In this document: positions 5,995 through 6,942 of the stretch, one piece after another
How positions within the stretch are numbered: position 1 is the stretch's first letter
Layout of the letters: every line of letters begins with the position of its first letter
Source of the DNA: Acetobacteraceae bacterium
GTDB taxonomy: Bacteria > Pseudomonadota > Alphaproteobacteria > Acetobacterales > Acetobacteraceae
Assembly: GCA_030039695.1 (NCBI GenBank)
Contig: JASHVB010000076.1
Location: 1 to 6,942, forward strand
Reading direction: 5' to 3'
DNA length: 6,942 nucleotides
Program-made: the position numbers and the translations under genes
Notes under the pieces: model-generated
Told to the model about the DNA's origin: nothing
The model's input: only the letters and a program-made list of their open reading frames with translations
Databases searched by the model: none

Positions 5995-6942
5995 GCCCTC
6001 CGCGCAGCGTCGGTGGCGGCGGCTTTGGCTGCATCGACCCACCAGGAATCGAAATTGAAGCCCTCGCGGATCGGCTTGTTGGGGTGACCGAAGCGGTTCC
6101 AGTACGCGACGTGGAACACCAGGTTGTCCCAGTTCGGCACCATGTACCAGCGCCACAACAGGATGCGGTCGAGCGCGCGCGCCGCGGCCTGCAGCGACGG
6201 GCGGTCGGACGCGGCGATGACCTTCTCGATGAGCGCATCAACCGCGGGATCGCAGATGCCGGGAACGTTGGCGCTGCCTTGCGTCTTGGCCGCGGCGCAC
6301 GACCAGTAATCGCGCAGCTCCTGGCCGGGTACGTCACCCTGGGGATAGATCATGAATGTCATGTCGAAGTCGAAGTTGTCCATCAGGTGCTGAAACTGCG
6401 CCGGGTCCACGGTGCGCACCCGAGCATCGATGCCAAGCTTTACGATGTTGCGCGAGTAGGGAAGCATGATGCGTTCAAGCGACGGATCATCCACCAGGAT
6501 GGTGAACGCCATCTGCTGGCCATTCTTGTCGACCAGTTTGCGCTGCTTTACCGTCCACCCCGCTTGCTCAAGCAAGCCGAGTGCGGTCTTTAACTGCGGC
6601 AGGTTGTCGCCGCTGCCATCGGTCACCGGCAGGGTGAATGGCTGCGTGAACAACTCGGGCGGCAGCTCGGAACGGTACGGCTTCAGCAATTCAAGTTCCG
6701 CGCCTTGCGGCACGCCTGATGACGCAAGATCGCTGTCGCTGAAATAGCTGGTGGTGCGCGTGTAGGCGCCATAGAACAGGTTCTTGTTGGTCCATTCAAA
6801 GTCGAAGGCCCAACCCATCGCCTGGCGCACGCGCGCATCCTGGAACACCGTGCGGCGCGTGTTCATCGCGAGCCCCTGCATGCCGGTGGGCAGGTGGTGG
6901 CGGAAGTCTCCCTTGATCACCAGCCCCTTCTTTACCGCGGGA
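5991..6942 (-). CDS. yejA: Peptide ABC transporter substrate-binding protein, 5' part outside window
   Basis: The last 316 residues of a periplasmic family-5 (SBP_bac_5) peptide-binding protein are visible. The frame is open at the right edge (PAVKKGLVIKGDFRHHLPTG and onward), so the signal peptide and N-terminal lobe are outside; E. coli YejA is about 600 residues. Typical features are GMQGLAMNTRR followed by FQDARVRQAMGWAFDFEW (the region that closes the ligand site), LFYGAYTRTTSYFSDSDLA, a LLEQAGW motif, DMTFMIYPQGDVPGQELRDYW, and the C-terminal NRFGHPNKPIREGFNFDSWW. The nearest family is YejA rather than OppA or DppA, supported by the adjacent yejB. The protein captures peptides in the periplasm and hands them to the permease. 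The stop is TGA 5993-5991. The GTG at 6920 is an internal valine, not a start. Confidence 0.93.
   Translation of the reverse strand, partial: PAVKKGLVIKGDFRHHLPTGMQGLAMNTRRTVFQDARVRQAMGWAFDFEWTNKNLFYGAYTRTTSYFSDSDLASSGVPQGAELELLKPYRSELPPELFTQPFTLPVTDGSGDNLPQLKTALGLLEQAGWTVKQRKLVDKNGQQMAFTILVDDPSLERIMLPYSRNIVKLGIDARVRTVDPAQFQHLMDNFDFDMTFMIYPQGDVPGQELRDYWSCAAAKTQGSANVPGICDPAVDALIEKVIAASDRPSLQAAARALDRILLWRWYMVPNWDNLVFHVAYWNRFGHPNKPIREGFNFDSWWVDAAKAAATDAARRA

Noticed and set aside
1..6942. CRISPR arrays, insertion sequences, att sites or phage genes
   Set aside because: No regularly spaced repeats, transposase motifs, terminal inverted repeats or integrase were seen; selC can serve as an integration site in other bacteria, but no integrase or duplicated tRNA end lies nearby.

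Overview
The window is GC-rich, tightly packed chromosomal DNA from a Gram-negative bacterium. Two OmpA-type outer-membrane proteins, a YejA/YejB oligopeptide importer and a bacterial-type selenocysteine pair (selA plus tRNA-Sec) point to a proteobacterium. The style of the OmpA proteins suggests an alphaproteobacterium, perhaps Acetobacteraceae, but that is an inference. Every intact gene lies on the minus strand, so the window is best read from right to left.

Layout in transcription order: (1) 6942-5991, the 3' half of yejA (periplasmic peptide-binding protein), then a 139-bp gap spanned exactly by a possible 47-codon ORF, then yejB (5851-4784), the first permease. The yejE and yejF genes that normally follow are absent. 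(2) 4783-4338 holds no intact gene. It contains a decayed GNAT acetyltransferase on the plus strand (4408-4636) and about 150 bp in which nothing is recognised. (3) selA (4337-2976) is followed 19 nt later by selC, the gene for tRNA-Sec (2956-2864, anticodon TCA, 8-bp acceptor stem, 6-bp D stem, long variable arm). SelA converts Ser-tRNA-Sec to Sec-tRNA-Sec, so enzyme and substrate RNA are probably co-transcribed. selB and selD are not here. (4) 2660-1554 is a complete OmpA-family gene with a strong intrinsic terminator (1528-1497). (5) 1408-1213 is the wreck of a third OmpA-type gene: its C-terminal coding end with a 1-nt deletion at the ancestral stop, and a decayed copy of the same terminator. 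(6) 1038-1 is another OmpA-family gene, cut off by the window edge about 20 codons before its expected end.

The most notable points are the canonical selA-selC pair with an unusual A-C mismatch closing the anticodon loop; the tandem OmpA array with one dead member whose decay can be read base by base; the truncated yej operon with a possible tiny ORF overlapping the yejA stop by ATGA and the yejB start by TAGTG; and the three-frame GNAT relic between selA and yejB. No new multi-gene defence or mobile system was found.
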